From Saccharospirillum sp043196875 (GTDB lineage Bacteria > Pseudomonadota > Gammaproteobacteria > Pseudomonadales > Natronospirillaceae): a stretch of DNA of 64,000 nt. Under the pieces are notes generated by a model. The model was not told where the DNA came from and did not search any database. It worked only from the letters and a program-made list of their open reading frames with translations. A program made the translations under genes and the position numbers. Shown here piece by piece: positions 8,678 to 19,675 of the stretch. The stretch spans positions 123,010 through 187,009 of the forward strand of contig NZ_JBEBMX010000007.1 of NCBI RefSeq assembly GCF_043196875.1. Direction: 5' to 3'. Each line of letters begins with the position of its first letter. The stretch's first letter is position 1.

Positions 8678-10921
8678 ATGGTAAAGGTACGGGAAGACCA
8701 GCCGGTATTCAGTGACGGCACCGTCGATCTGGAATCCTGGTTGGATCGCATAGAACGCAAGGCGCCGCTGATTGACAGTGACGAGTTGGTGCGTGCCTGT
8801 CGCATTGCGCGACTGGCGGAACAGGAAGCTGACGAGCCGAAGAACCATTGGGGCGAAGGCGAGTCCGCCTATCGCACCGGTTTGGAAATGGCGGAGATTC
8901 TCGCCGATCTGAACCTGGATCAGGAGGCGTTGATTGCCGCCATCCTCTATCGCACCGTGCGCGAAGAAGAACTGCCGCTGGACACAGTGCGCGATCAGTT
9001 CGGCCCGCAGGTCGCCAGCCTGATCGAAGGCGTGCTGCGCATGGCCGCCATCCATACCCAACACAAATCCACTCGAGCCTCAGTACTGGGACAAAACGAA
9101 ACCCAGGGTGATGCGGTGCGCAAGATGCTGGTGGCGATGATCGACGACGTGCGCGTCGCCCTGATCAAACTGGCCGAACGTACCTGTGCCATCCGCGCCG
9201 TTAAACACGCCCCGGCCGCACGCAAGTATAAGGTAGCGCGCGAAGTTTCCGATATTTATGCACCCCTGGCGCATCGTCTCGGCGTTGGTCAGTTGAAGTG
9301 GGAATTGGAAGACCTGTCGTTCCGTTATCTCGAACCCCAGGACTACAAAAAAATTGCCAAACTGCTTGATGAAAAGCGGCTCGATCGCCAGCACTACATC
9401 GAAAATGTTCAGACTATTTTGCAAGCCGAAGTAGAGGCCGCTGGCATTCAGTCAGAAATTCAGGGCCGCGCCAAACACATCTATTCGATTTGGCGCAAAA
9501 TGAAGCGCAAGTCGATCAGCTTCAGCCAGGTCTATGACATTCGTGCCTTCCGGGTGCTGGTGCCTGATGTCCGCGACTGCTACACCGTGCTCGGCATCGT
9601 GCATTCTTTGTGGCGGCATATTCCGCGCGAATTCGACGACTATATCGCCTCGCCTAAATCGAATGGCTACCGTTCGCTGCACACCGCTGTGATCGGTCCG
9701 GAAGGCAAGGTCGTGGAAGTGCAGATCCGCACCCACGCCATGCACGAAGACGCCGAACTGGGTGTCTGTGCACACTGGGTCTACAAAGGCACCGACGCCA
9801 AGGGCAATACCCATTCGCGTGGCTATGAAGAGAAAGTGAACTGGCTGCGCCAGGTGCTCGAATGGCACGACGAGTTGGGCGGCATCGAAGAGATGGTCGA
9901 AGAGCTCGGCTCGGATGTCGAAACCGATCGCATCTATGTGCTGACGCCTGAAGGCCACGTGGTCGATCTGGCGCGCGGTGCCACACCCATCGACTTCGCT
10001 TATAAAATTCACACCGACGTCGGTAATCGTTGCCGCGGTGCCAAGGTCAACGGCCGTATTGTGCCGCTCAATCATCGCTTGAAGATCGGTGACCAGGTGT
10101 CGGTATTGACGGGTCGCGAGCCCAGCCCGAGTCGTGACTGGCTCAACCCGGATTTAGGTTATGTGCACACCAACCGGGCCCGGGCCAAGATTCGTCATTG
10201 GTTCAAATCGCTTGATCGTGATCAGAATCTGGCCGAAGGCCGCGCCATGCTGATGCGTGAATTGCAGCGCTTCAACCTGCCCAAGCTGGACATGGACGAA
10301 GTGGCGATGCTGGTGAATTACAACAATGCCGACGACATGTACGCGGCCATCGGCGCCGGTGATTTACGCCTGATGCAGGTGGTGCACGCCGCTGAAAGTC
10401 TGGTCAATCCGGCTCAGCCGGATGAAATTCAACTGGGTGAAGTCACCGAGCATAAATCCAGCGGTGATCTGGTGATTCATGGCGTCGGCAATATGCTGAC
10501 CTCCATCGCCAACTGCTGTAAACCGGTGCCGGGTGATCCGGTGGTCGGTTTTATTACGCTGGGTCGTGGCGTCTCTATTCACCGCCAGGATTGCGTCAAT
10601 CTGCTGCAGCTGAAAAGTCGCGAGCCGGAGCGCATTATCGAGGTTAATTGGGGCGGTCGTTCGCGTCGTACTTATCCGGTGGATATCACCATTCTGGCGT
10701 ACGATCGCACCGGTTTGCTGCGCGATATCATGATGATCATGGCCAACGCCAACCTGAACGTTACCTCGGTCAATACTCTGTCGAACAAAGATGAGAGTCA
10801 GGCCAATATGAAACTGACACTGGAAATTGAAGACATCGATGCGCTCGGCAAAGTCATGGCTCAGTTATCGAAAATTCCCAACGTCGCAGACGTGCGCCGT
10901 GCCTTTCAGCAACCCCATTAA
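8678..10921 (+). CDS. relA: (p)ppGpp synthetase RelA
   Basis: Ribosome-associated enzyme that makes the alarmone (p)ppGpp when uncharged tRNA enters the A site. In 747 residues (E. coli RelA: 744): an inactive HD domain in which the HDxxED motif is replaced by YRTVREEE, a synthetase domain (YDIRAFRVLV, SPKSNGYRSLHTAVIG, EVQIRTHAMHEDAE), a TGS domain (VLTPEGHVVDL), a zinc-finger/RRM-like region with NCCKPVPGD, and a C-terminal ACT domain (DRTGLLRDIMMIMANANLNVTSVNT). The degenerate HD domain fits RelA, not the bifunctional SpoT. mazG follows after nine bases. Confidence 0.97.
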   Translation: MVKVREDQPVFSDGTVDLESWLDRIERKAPLIDSDELVRACRIARLAEQEADEPKNHWGEGESAYRTGLEMAEILADLNLDQEALIAAILYRTVREEELPLDTVRDQFGPQVASLIEGVLRMAAIHTQHKSTRASVLGQNETQGDAVRKMLVAMIDDVRVALIKLAERTCAIRAVKHAPAARKYKVAREVSDIYAPLAHRLGVGQLKWELEDLSFRYLEPQDYKKIAKLLDEKRLDRQHYIENVQTILQAEVEAAGIQSEIQGRAKHIYSIWRKMKRKSISFSQVYDIRAFRVLVPDVRDCYTVLGIVHSLWRHIPREFDDYIASPKSNGYRSLHTAVIGPEGKVVEVQIRTHAMHEDAELGVCAHWVYKGTDAKGNTHSRGYEEKVNWLRQVLEWHDELGGIEEMVEELGSDVETDRIYVLTPEGHVVDLARGATPIDFAYKIHTDVGNRCRGAKVNGRIVPLNHRLKIGDQVSVLTGREPSPSRDWLNPDLGYVHTNRARAKIRHWFKSLDRDQNLAEGRAMLMRELQRFNLPKLDMDEVAMLVNYNNADDMYAAIGAGDLRLMQVVHAAESLVNPAQPDEIQLGEVTEHKSSGDLVIHGVGNMLTSIANCCKPVPGDPVVGFITLGRGVSIHRQDCVNLLQLKSREPERIIEVNWGGRSRRTYPVDITILAYDRTGLLRDIMMIMANANLNVTSVNTLSNKDESQANMKLTLEIEDIDALGKVMAQLSKIPNVADVRRAFQQPH

Positions 10922-10930
10922 GAGCTTGTT

Positions 10931-11764
10931 ATGAGCGAACGCCGCTACGGCTACGACGATCTCAAAACCTTAATGCAACGCCTGCGCGATCCGGTGGACG
11001 GTTGCCCTTGGGATTTGCAACAAGACTACCGATCTATCGTGCCGCATACGCTCGAAGAGGTGTATGAGGTTATCGACACCATTGAGCGTGGTGACTACCC
11101 GCACTTGCGAGAGGAACTGGGCGACCTGATTTTTCAGGTGGTGTTTTATGCGCAGATCGCGCGTGAAGAAGAGCGTTTTGATCTGGACGATGTGATCCAT
11201 GATCTGGTTGCCAAACTGCTTTATCGCCATCCGCATGTGTTTCCTGATGGCAGTCTGGAAAGCCGGGTCGATCCACAGCACCGACCCGAGACGGAAACAG
11301 TCAATCGCAACTGGGACGCGCTCAAAGATAAAGAGAAGGCCAACAAGCCACAGGTTAATGGTCTGCTTGATGATATTCCCCGCTCACTGCCGGGATTATT
11401 GCGCGCCCGTAAGTTGCAAAACCGCGCCGCTCGTGTCGGTTTTGACTGGCCATCGACCGATGAGGTCTACGCTAAGATCGATGAAGAGTTGGCAGAACTG
11501 CGTGAGGCACAAGCCAGTGGCGATGCCGATGCGATTGAGGACGAACTGGGTGATCTGTTGTTTGTCATGGCTAATTTGGCGCGGCATCTGAAGGTCGATC
11601 CGGAACAGGCTTTGCGCCGCACCATGGCAAAATTTGAGCATCGCTTTGGGCATGTACAGCGGCAGGTTCAAGCCAGCGGCCACGACTGGTCTGATTTCAG
11701 TTTGGAACAGCTTGATGTGTTTTGGGATGAAGCCAAGCAGCGGGCGGTCGAGTCGTCAGACTAA
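10931..11764 (+). CDS. mazG: Nucleoside triphosphate pyrophosphohydrolase MazG
   Basis: Hydrolyses nucleoside triphosphates, including aberrant ones, to monophosphate and pyrophosphate; in E. coli it also lowers (p)ppGpp, which fits its place after relA. The 277 residues contain the two tandem MazG domains. The first has CPWDLQQDYRSIVPHTLEEVYEV and LREELGDLIFQVVFYAQIA, the second DELAELREAQ and IEDELGDLLFVMANLARH, with the metal-binding EExxE/ExxD pattern in both. It starts nine bases after relA and is followed by a strong terminator. Confidence 0.95.
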   Translation: MSERRYGYDDLKTLMQRLRDPVDGCPWDLQQDYRSIVPHTLEEVYEVIDTIERGDYPHLREELGDLIFQVVFYAQIAREEERFDLDDVIHDLVAKLLYRHPHVFPDGSLESRVDPQHRPETETVNRNWDALKDKEKANKPQVNGLLDDIPRSLPGLLRARKLQNRAARVGFDWPSTDEVYAKIDEELAELREAQASGDADAIEDELGDLLFVMANLARHLKVDPEQALRRTMAKFEHRFGHVQRQVQASGHDWSDFSLEQLDVFWDEAKQRAVESSD

Positions 11765-11789
11765 GACAAATAAAGACGTTCAGCGGACA

Positions 11790-11820
11790 AAAAAGCCCGG
11801 TTCATGGAACCGGGCTTTTT
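11790..11820. terminator. Bidirectional rho-independent terminator between mazG and uvrA
   Basis: A 14-bp perfect stem (AAAAAGCCCGGTTC / GAACCGGGCTTTTT) with loop ATG. The A-run on one side and T-run on the other make it work for both converging genes. It ends eight bases before the uvrA stop codon. Confidence 0.95.
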
Positions 11821-11828
11821 GTTTCTGA

Positions 11829-14669
<2,841 letters not shown>

Positions 14670-14719
14670 CTGTTCCTCTTGGCGTTACAGCTGCGGTCAG
14701 ACACAAAAGCGAAAGTGTA

Positions 14720-14735
14720 CTGTATGTATGTACAG
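14720..14735. promoter_or_regulatory. LexA (SOS) box upstream of uvrA
   Basis: CTGTATGTATGTACAG fits the gammaproteobacterial LexA consensus CTGT-N8-ACAG exactly, and the flanking TA before CTGT also matches. It lies 51 bases upstream of the uvrA start, and 82 bases upstream of the divergent MFS gene, so LexA might affect both. Confidence 0.88.
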
Positions 14736-14767
14736 AACCCAAGCGGCGCCACCGGTTCGATCTTTTC

Positions 14768-14776
14768 TGATAAGAT
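14768..14776 (+). promoter_or_regulatory. Possible extended -10 promoter for the MFS gene
   Basis: TGATAAGAT fits an extended -10 element (TGnTATAAT-like). No good -35 box is seen at 17 bases. It lies 41 bases before the MFS start codon. Confidence 0.4.
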
Positions 14777-14817
14777 GCGCGCCTTCGCACTCGGTTGGAT
14801 ACGTAGACTGACCCGTC

Positions 14818-16041
14818 ATGGCTTTCAATTCCCTGGAAAAACGCGCGCTCTTCGGACTGGGAACACTCTATGCCGCTCGTATGTTGGGGCTGTTTATGGT
14901 GCTGCCTGTGCTGACGCTCTACGGTCAGCATTTGCTCGGTGCCAGCACTCAGACTCTGGGCCTGGCGCTGGGCATTTATGGTGTCACTCAGGCGCTGTTA
15001 CAAATTCCTTTAGGCATGTTGTCGGATCGTTTCGGTCGCAAGCCGGTTATTCTGGCCGGACTGCTGGTGTTCTTCGCCGGTTCAGTGCTGGCGGCGCTGG
15101 CGGATGATGTACTCTGGTTGATTGTCGGGCGTGCCTTGCAGGGCAGTGGTGCCATTGCCAGTGTGGTGCTGGCCTTGCTGGCTGACTACACCCGCGACGG
15201 CGAACGCACCAAGGCGATGGCCATTGTCGGGGCGGTTATTGGCGGTTCCTTTGTCTTGGCGGTCATGGTTGGCCCCTGGCTGGCGGGCGGTTTTGGTCTG
15301 GCCGGGCCGTTTTGGGCGACCGCTGCGTTGGCGTTGCTGAGCATGTTGATCCTGCTGTGGTTGCCGCAACCACCGGCGCCAACGGTGCATCGCGAACGCC
15401 AGTGGCGTGGCAGTCAGTTGGGGGCGGTGCTGCGCGATCGGCAGTTGACGCCGCTCAGTCTGGGCATCTTTTGTCTGCACCTGACCATGACCGCCTTGTT
15501 TGTCGGTCTGCCGGTGATGCTGACGCGTCAGGGTGTTGCCGATGCGCATCTGGGCTGGATTTATGCGCCGGTGATGGTGCTGTCTTTTGTTGCCATGGCA
15601 CCGCTGATCATGATTGCCGAACGCCGCCGTTTGCATGTCCCGGTGCTGCTCTTCGCGGCGGCACTGGTGCTGGTAGCGACACTGCTGCTGGGTGTAAACC
15701 GCTGGCTGGTGTTGAGCATCGGCCTGACCTGGTTGTTCTTTGTCGGTTTTAATCTGATTGAAGCCAGCTTGCCTTCTCTGCTCAGTCGTCGCGCGCCGGC
15801 GGATGCGCGCGGCACGGCTATGGGTTTGTTTTCCACCGGCCAGTTTCTGGGCGCGGCCTGTGGTGGCGCGCTGGGTGGTTGGGCCTTCAGTCGCTTTGAT
15901 CAGATCGGCATAGCGGTGCTGGGTGTGACGCTGATGGCGCTGTGGATGCTGGTGTTGTGGTGGGCTGAGCGCAACTCGATTGAAGGCGGCTCAAACACCG
16001 CGGCTGGGAGTGAATCTACATCAGCGGCAAGGCACAATTGA
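14818..16041 (+). CDS. MFS transporter, YajR-like
   Basis: A 407-residue, 12-helix inner-membrane transporter of the major facilitator superfamily, probably a drug/H+ antiporter. The start (YAARMLGLFMVLPVLTLYGQ) and motif A between helices 2 and 3 (GMLSDRFGRKPVI) strongly resemble E. coli YajR. The cytoplasmic C-terminal YAM domain of YajR is missing: the protein ends soon after helix 12 with a polar tail. The substrate cannot be told from sequence. It is divergent from uvrA and followed by ssb, an arrangement shared with Pseudomonas. Confidence 0.9.
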   Translation: MAFNSLEKRALFGLGTLYAARMLGLFMVLPVLTLYGQHLLGASTQTLGLALGIYGVTQALLQIPLGMLSDRFGRKPVILAGLLVFFAGSVLAALADDVLWLIVGRALQGSGAIASVVLALLADYTRDGERTKAMAIVGAVIGGSFVLAVMVGPWLAGGFGLAGPFWATAALALLSMLILLWLPQPPAPTVHRERQWRGSQLGAVLRDRQLTPLSLGIFCLHLTMTALFVGLPVMLTRQGVADAHLGWIYAPVMVLSFVAMAPLIMIAERRRLHVPVLLFAAALVLVATLLLGVNRWLVLSIGLTWLFFVGFNLIEASLPSLLSRRAPADARGTAMGLFSTGQFLGAACGGALGGWAFSRFDQIGIAVLGVTLMALWMLVLWWAERNSIEGGSNTAAGSESTSAARHN

Positions 16042-16136
16042 CCAGGGCTCAGTCCACCCTGATGATACACAGAATTCAGAAGTAAGAGGCGGCCTGGACG
16101 GCTGCTATCAAGCGCTTAACCAACAGGATATCGATC

Positions 16137-16754
16137 ATGGCTAAAGGTACGGTAAACAAAGTCATCATTCTCGGACGGCTGGGGCAGGACCCGGACGTTC
16201 GCGCCACAGCATCGGGCACTCAGGTGGTTAACCTGAATGTGGCCACCAATGAGCTGGGTCCACAGGACGACCAGGGCAATCGCCAGGATCAGACCGAATG
16301 GCACCGCATCGTGATTTTCGGCCGCATGGCGGAAACCGCGGCTAACTATCTGCACAAAGGTTCTCTGGTTTATATCGAAGGTCGATTGCAAACACGCAAG
16401 TGGCAGGATCAAAACGGTCAGGACCGTTACTCCACTGAAATCGTCGCGCGTGATATGCAGTTTGTCGGTGGTCGCAATGAAGGCGGCGGCTCCGGCGGCG
16501 GTAACTTTGGTGGTGGCCAGTCGAATCAGGGCGGTGGTTTTGGTGGTGGGCAACCCCAGTCGCAGCCGCAGTCGCAACCTCAAGGCGGCTTCGGTGGCGG
16601 TCAGCAGAGCGCCGGTGGCTTCGGTGGTCAGCCCAACCAGGGTGGTGGTTTTGGTGGCGGTCAGCAACGGGCGCCCAGTCAGCCAGCACCGCAAACCGGT
16701 TCTCAACCAGGCAATAACAACTTCGACGACTTTGACGACGATATTCCTTTCTGA
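16137..16754 (+). CDS. ssb: Single-stranded DNA-binding protein
   Basis: Binds single-stranded DNA as a tetramer in replication, recombination and repair. The OB-fold covers residues 1-110 (NKVIILGRLGQDPDVRATASG, TEWHRIVIFG, YIEGRLQTRKWQDQ). A long low-complexity linker rich in Gly, Gln and Ser (about 112-190) follows, with a near-repeat of NQGGGFGGGQ. The acidic tip DDFDDDIPF, which binds partner proteins, is intact. At 205 residues it is longer than E. coli SSB (178) because of the linker. Confidence 0.97.
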   Translation: MAKGTVNKVIILGRLGQDPDVRATASGTQVVNLNVATNELGPQDDQGNRQDQTEWHRIVIFGRMAETAANYLHKGSLVYIEGRLQTRKWQDQNGQDRYSTEIVARDMQFVGGRNEGGGSGGGNFGGGQSNQGGGFGGGQPQSQPQSQPQGGFGGGQQSAGGFGGQPNQGGGFGGGQQRAPSQPAPQTGSQPGNNNFDDFDDDIPF

Positions 16755-16763
16755 GGTCGCTCT

Positions 16764-17669
16764 GTGAACATTTTGGTGACCGGTGCTGACAGTCAGGTTG
16801 GTCGAGCTCTGAAGCGTTTGCTGAGCAGTCGGGAAGTCGCTTTTGTCGCCGTTACGCGCAACCAGTTGGATATTACCGATGCGGCCGCTATTGCGGCTTG
16901 TCTGGAGCAGGCGGCACCGGATTATCTGATCAATACCGATGGTTTGTACGACGCCAATCTGGCCCAGCAGGATGCGGCGGCCAGTTTTGCGTTTAATCGC
17001 GATGGCCCGGCCTTGCTGGCCCAGGCCTGTGCGCAACGTGGCATCGGTATGGTGCAGCTGTCGTCAGAACGGGTCTTCGATGGTACCAAGGCTTCGGCCT
17101 ATGTTGAGAACGATGCTGCGAATCCGCTGTCGGTCCTCGGTGACAGTCAATGGGCCGGTGAACAGGCCGTTCGCGCCGCCTGTGAACAGCATTTAATCGT
17201 ACGGACTTCCTGGGTCTTTGGGCCGGATGGTGATAATCCACTGACTCGGTTACTCGACCAATTAATGGATCGGTCGGTGCTCAGTCTGTACAACGACCAG
17301 CAGGGCTGCCCAACGCCAGCGGCCGATCTGGCGCGGGTGATCTTTGCCATGCTGGAACAGGTCGATTGCCATGTAGAGCCACCGCTGTGGGGCACCTATC
17401 ACTATGTCGGCAGCGATCGAACCGATTGGCGTACCTTCGTTGAAACGGTGGTCAAGGCCGCCAAATCCTATATCGATGTCAGCGTCGAACAGCTGGCGGA
17501 AATGGATTTGGCCGATGCGCCGGAAGCGCCGGTGCAGCGGCCGGTCAATGCCGAACTGAGTGCGCGTAAGGTGTTGGCCACCTTTGGTATCAAACAACAG
17601 CCTTGGCGGCGCGGTATTCAGGACGCTTTGAAAGTGCGTTATGAGAATCAGCTAGAGGACACCCAGTGA
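16764..17669 (+). CDS. RmlD-like extended SDR protein, catalytic residues missing
   Basis: 301 residues with the fold signature of dTDP-4-dehydrorhamnose reductase: the N-terminal nucleotide-binding loop VTGADSQVGRALKRLL and the C-terminal pattern RTSWVFGPDGDN. The active site is not conserved. The family motif PxNxYGxSKxxGE reads PLSVLGDSQWAGE here, so the catalytic Tyr is Leu125 and the Lys is Gln129; the family STDYVFDG is SSERVFDG (100-107). It is therefore unlikely to be a working reductase; a binding or regulatory role is inferred. The GTG start has a GAGG site and is nine bases after ssb; no rhamnose genes are nearby. Its stop overlaps the next gene as GTGA. Confidence 0.8.
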   Translation: MNILVTGADSQVGRALKRLLSSREVAFVAVTRNQLDITDAAAIAACLEQAAPDYLINTDGLYDANLAQQDAAASFAFNRDGPALLAQACAQRGIGMVQLSSERVFDGTKASAYVENDAANPLSVLGDSQWAGEQAVRAACEQHLIVRTSWVFGPDGDNPLTRLLDQLMDRSVLSLYNDQQGCPTPAADLARVIFAMLEQVDCHVEPPLWGTYHYVGSDRTDWRTFVETVVKAAKSYIDVSVEQLAEMDLADAPEAPVQRPVNAELSARKVLATFGIKQQPWRRGIQDALKVRYENQLEDTQ

Positions 17670-18883
17670 AGCTGATACGCAGGTTGATGCTGGTTCTGCT
17701 GCTGATCGTCGCTGTGCTGGCCGGATCCTTCTGGTGGTTGACTGATGGTGACGATGCCGTACCTCGCACCATCATCCCGCTCAGTGACTTGCGCAAGTAC
17801 CGTCAATGGCTGGAAGACTATCACCCGGCGCGACTGGTCAGTGGCGAAACCTACGGCATTGTTGTTGCTGAAGACGATATTCAAAAGCTGGCCATTTTAC
17901 TGGCCTCGACCCAGCCGCGCCTGACGCATTCCCAATTTCGTGCTGATGTCACTGCGCAAGAGGTGATTCTGGATGTCTGGTGGCCCACCGGTGTGCTGGA
18001 TCGTTTTTTGCCATTGCAATTGCGCTGGCGACCGGAAGCGCCGTTTTATCTTGATCAGTTGAGCATCGCCGGCGTGCGCTTGCCGGCTTATCTGCTGGAG
18101 CGGGTTAACCTGCGTCTGGCTGAAATTCCCTCTGTTGCCGACGCTGAACGCTTATGGCGCCAGTTGAATCCTAGTGTGACGCTGTCTGAAGGACAGATCG
18201 CCGTGGAAGTGGTTTGGGATGATCCGATACTGGCAGGCTGGATGCAGCGCTTCGCGCCGTTCTGGTCGGATCCGCGCCAAGTTGAACAGCTACGCGAGGA
18301 AGTATTGTGGCTGGGTGACTGGTTTGAACAGCAGCAAGCTTTCCGCATTCCGTTGCGTGAAGCCATGCGCGCCATGCTGTCCCGGCCGGAATTCGATTGG
18401 GATCAGGATGCGGCTGCTATGCTGGGAGCGCTCAGTTATGCAGCCCTGCGTTCTTCATCTGGCTTGATACCTGGTGAAGATCTGCCCGAGCTGCCGTTTA
18501 AGCGGCTGACCTTGCAAGGGCGTTACGATCTGGCGCGGCATTTTGTGCTGGCGATGTGGCTGGGCACCCAGATGTCACCGCAGTCGGTACTGGAACTGGC
18601 GGTCTACAAAGAATGGTCGGATGCGCTGACCCGGCCCACCGGATTCAGTGCTGAAGACATGGTGGCCAATGTCGCCGGTCTGGAAATGTTACTCTGGTTG
18701 CAGTCATTGTCGGCACAAGAACGTAAAGAAATCGGCCCGCTGACCGATGACAGTCTTATGCCGCCGGAAGCATTCTGGCAGCCCTGGATGCAAGAAGGCG
18801 AAGCTCTGACCGAAACCCAGCTGCGTGAACTGGTGTCGTCAACGCGCGACTGGCTAGCGCAGAGCCCCTTGTATCGGCCCTGA
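17666..18883 (+). CDS. Membrane-anchored protein of unknown function
   Basis: 405 residues that I do not recognise. The N-terminus is a basic stretch and one hydrophobic helix (residues about 6-25, LMLVLLLIVAVLAGSFWWL) with no lipobox, so it is probably an inner-membrane anchor with the rest in the periplasm. The body is rich in Leu, Trp and acidic residues with no cysteine pairs or catalytic motif visible. Residues about 60-160 have alternating hydrophobic character suggesting beta-sheet; the C-terminal half looks helical. The GTG start overlaps the RmlD-like gene by four bases, so the two are probably co-translated and may work together. Confidence 0.75.
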   Translation: MKLIRRLMLVLLLIVAVLAGSFWWLTDGDDAVPRTIIPLSDLRKYRQWLEDYHPARLVSGETYGIVVAEDDIQKLAILLASTQPRLTHSQFRADVTAQEVILDVWWPTGVLDRFLPLQLRWRPEAPFYLDQLSIAGVRLPAYLLERVNLRLAEIPSVADAERLWRQLNPSVTLSEGQIAVEVVWDDPILAGWMQRFAPFWSDPRQVEQLREEVLWLGDWFEQQQAFRIPLREAMRAMLSRPEFDWDQDAAAMLGALSYAALRSSSGLIPGEDLPELPFKRLTLQGRYDLARHFVLAMWLGTQMSPQSVLELAVYKEWSDALTRPTGFSAEDMVANVAGLEMLLWLQSLSAQERKEIGPLTDDSLMPPEAFWQPWMQEGEALTETQLRELVSSTRDWLAQSPLYRP

Positions 18884-18979
18884 TCCAGGCTGTAGCAACC
18901 GGCTTATCGAAGAATACTCCTGAGCGTCAGTCGTCAACTTAGGTTGGACGTGACAGGAGTGAGTGGAGGATGCCTGGCG

Positions 18980-19648
18980 ATGGCCAGTATCGAATTCAGT
19001 AAGTTACGCCTGACCACCGGCCTGAGTATGAAACTCGAGGTCGAAGGCGGTGACAGCAAGCGTCATAACATCAATCTGATTGGCTATATTCCGGGCCGGA
19101 CGGTGTTGGTGACCACGCCCTTGCTGGGTGAGCACCGGCCTTTGTTATTGCGCAAGGATCAGGGCGTTATCGTGCGCTTTTTCTCCAACAAGAGCGCCTG
19201 CGCCTTCCGTACTCAGGTCGCGCATATCTGCACCACGCCCGCCTATTACTTGCATCTGGCCTGGCCGGATCGGGTGGAAGCGGGGGAAATTCGCAAAGCC
19301 GAGCGGGTGCTGGCCAATATGCAGGTCACCATTGTCAACCAGACCAGCACGACTGGCGAGCGTGGTACCGGCGCGATCGTCGATTTGTCGACCACCGGCG
19401 CACGTCTGGAAACCTTGCAGGCTTTGGGTAAGCCGGGCGACATTCTGCTGCTGACATCAAAGGTTACGGTCGGTCATGTGACCCGGGTGATCTCCATCGA
19501 ATCACAGATTCGCGCCGTCCTGGATCGGCGCGAGCTGGCCAACAGTGCCGCCGCTTACGGCATTGAATTCAAGTATGTGTCCGATATCGATTTTCTGGCG
19601 CTGCAGGCCTTCGTTAACGCCCAGATGGCGCGTGGCGCCGAGCGCTAA
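18980..19648 (+). CDS. YcgR-like PilZ domain protein (cyclic-di-GMP receptor)
   Basis: 222 residues with an N-terminal YcgR-like beta domain (about 10-95; VLVTTPLLG, KDQGVIVRFFS) and a C-terminal PilZ domain. Both cyclic-di-GMP motifs are intact: RxxxR at 105-109 (RKAER) and DxSxxG at 135-140 (DLSTTG). This is the architecture of flagellar-brake proteins, though no flagellar genes are in view. The ATG at 18980 has GGAGG ten bases upstream; the frame stays open to a TTG at 18944 and a GTG at 18959, which have poorer sites. Confidence 0.87.
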   Translation: MASIEFSKLRLTTGLSMKLEVEGGDSKRHNINLIGYIPGRTVLVTTPLLGEHRPLLLRKDQGVIVRFFSNKSACAFRTQVAHICTTPAYYLHLAWPDRVEAGEIRKAERVLANMQVTIVNQTSTTGERGTGAIVDLSTTGARLETLQALGKPGDILLLTSKVTVGHVTRVISIESQIRAVLDRRELANSAAAYGIEFKYVSDIDFLALQAFVNAQMARGAER

Positions 19649-19675
19649 TCAGCGACAACCCGATCACTATCAGTC

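Noticed and set aside
9000..9060. Broken HD hydrolase motif in RelA as a possible novelty
   Set aside because: Loss of the HD motif is normal in gammaproteobacterial RelA, which is synthetase-only.
9452..10075. Long open frame on the minus strand inside relA
   Set aside because: It is antisense to a strongly conserved part of relA, has no family resemblance, and arises from codon bias on the coding strand.
16038..16069. TTGACC followed by GATGAT/TGATAC as a promoter for ssb
   Set aside because: No -10 candidate has both an acceptable sequence and 16-18 base spacing.
18880..18908. TGATCC-N16-CTTA upstream of the PilZ gene, resembling the ECF11 promoter
   Set aside because: The -35 matches but it overlaps a stop codon and the -10 is off by one base of four; a single short match of this kind is expected by chance.
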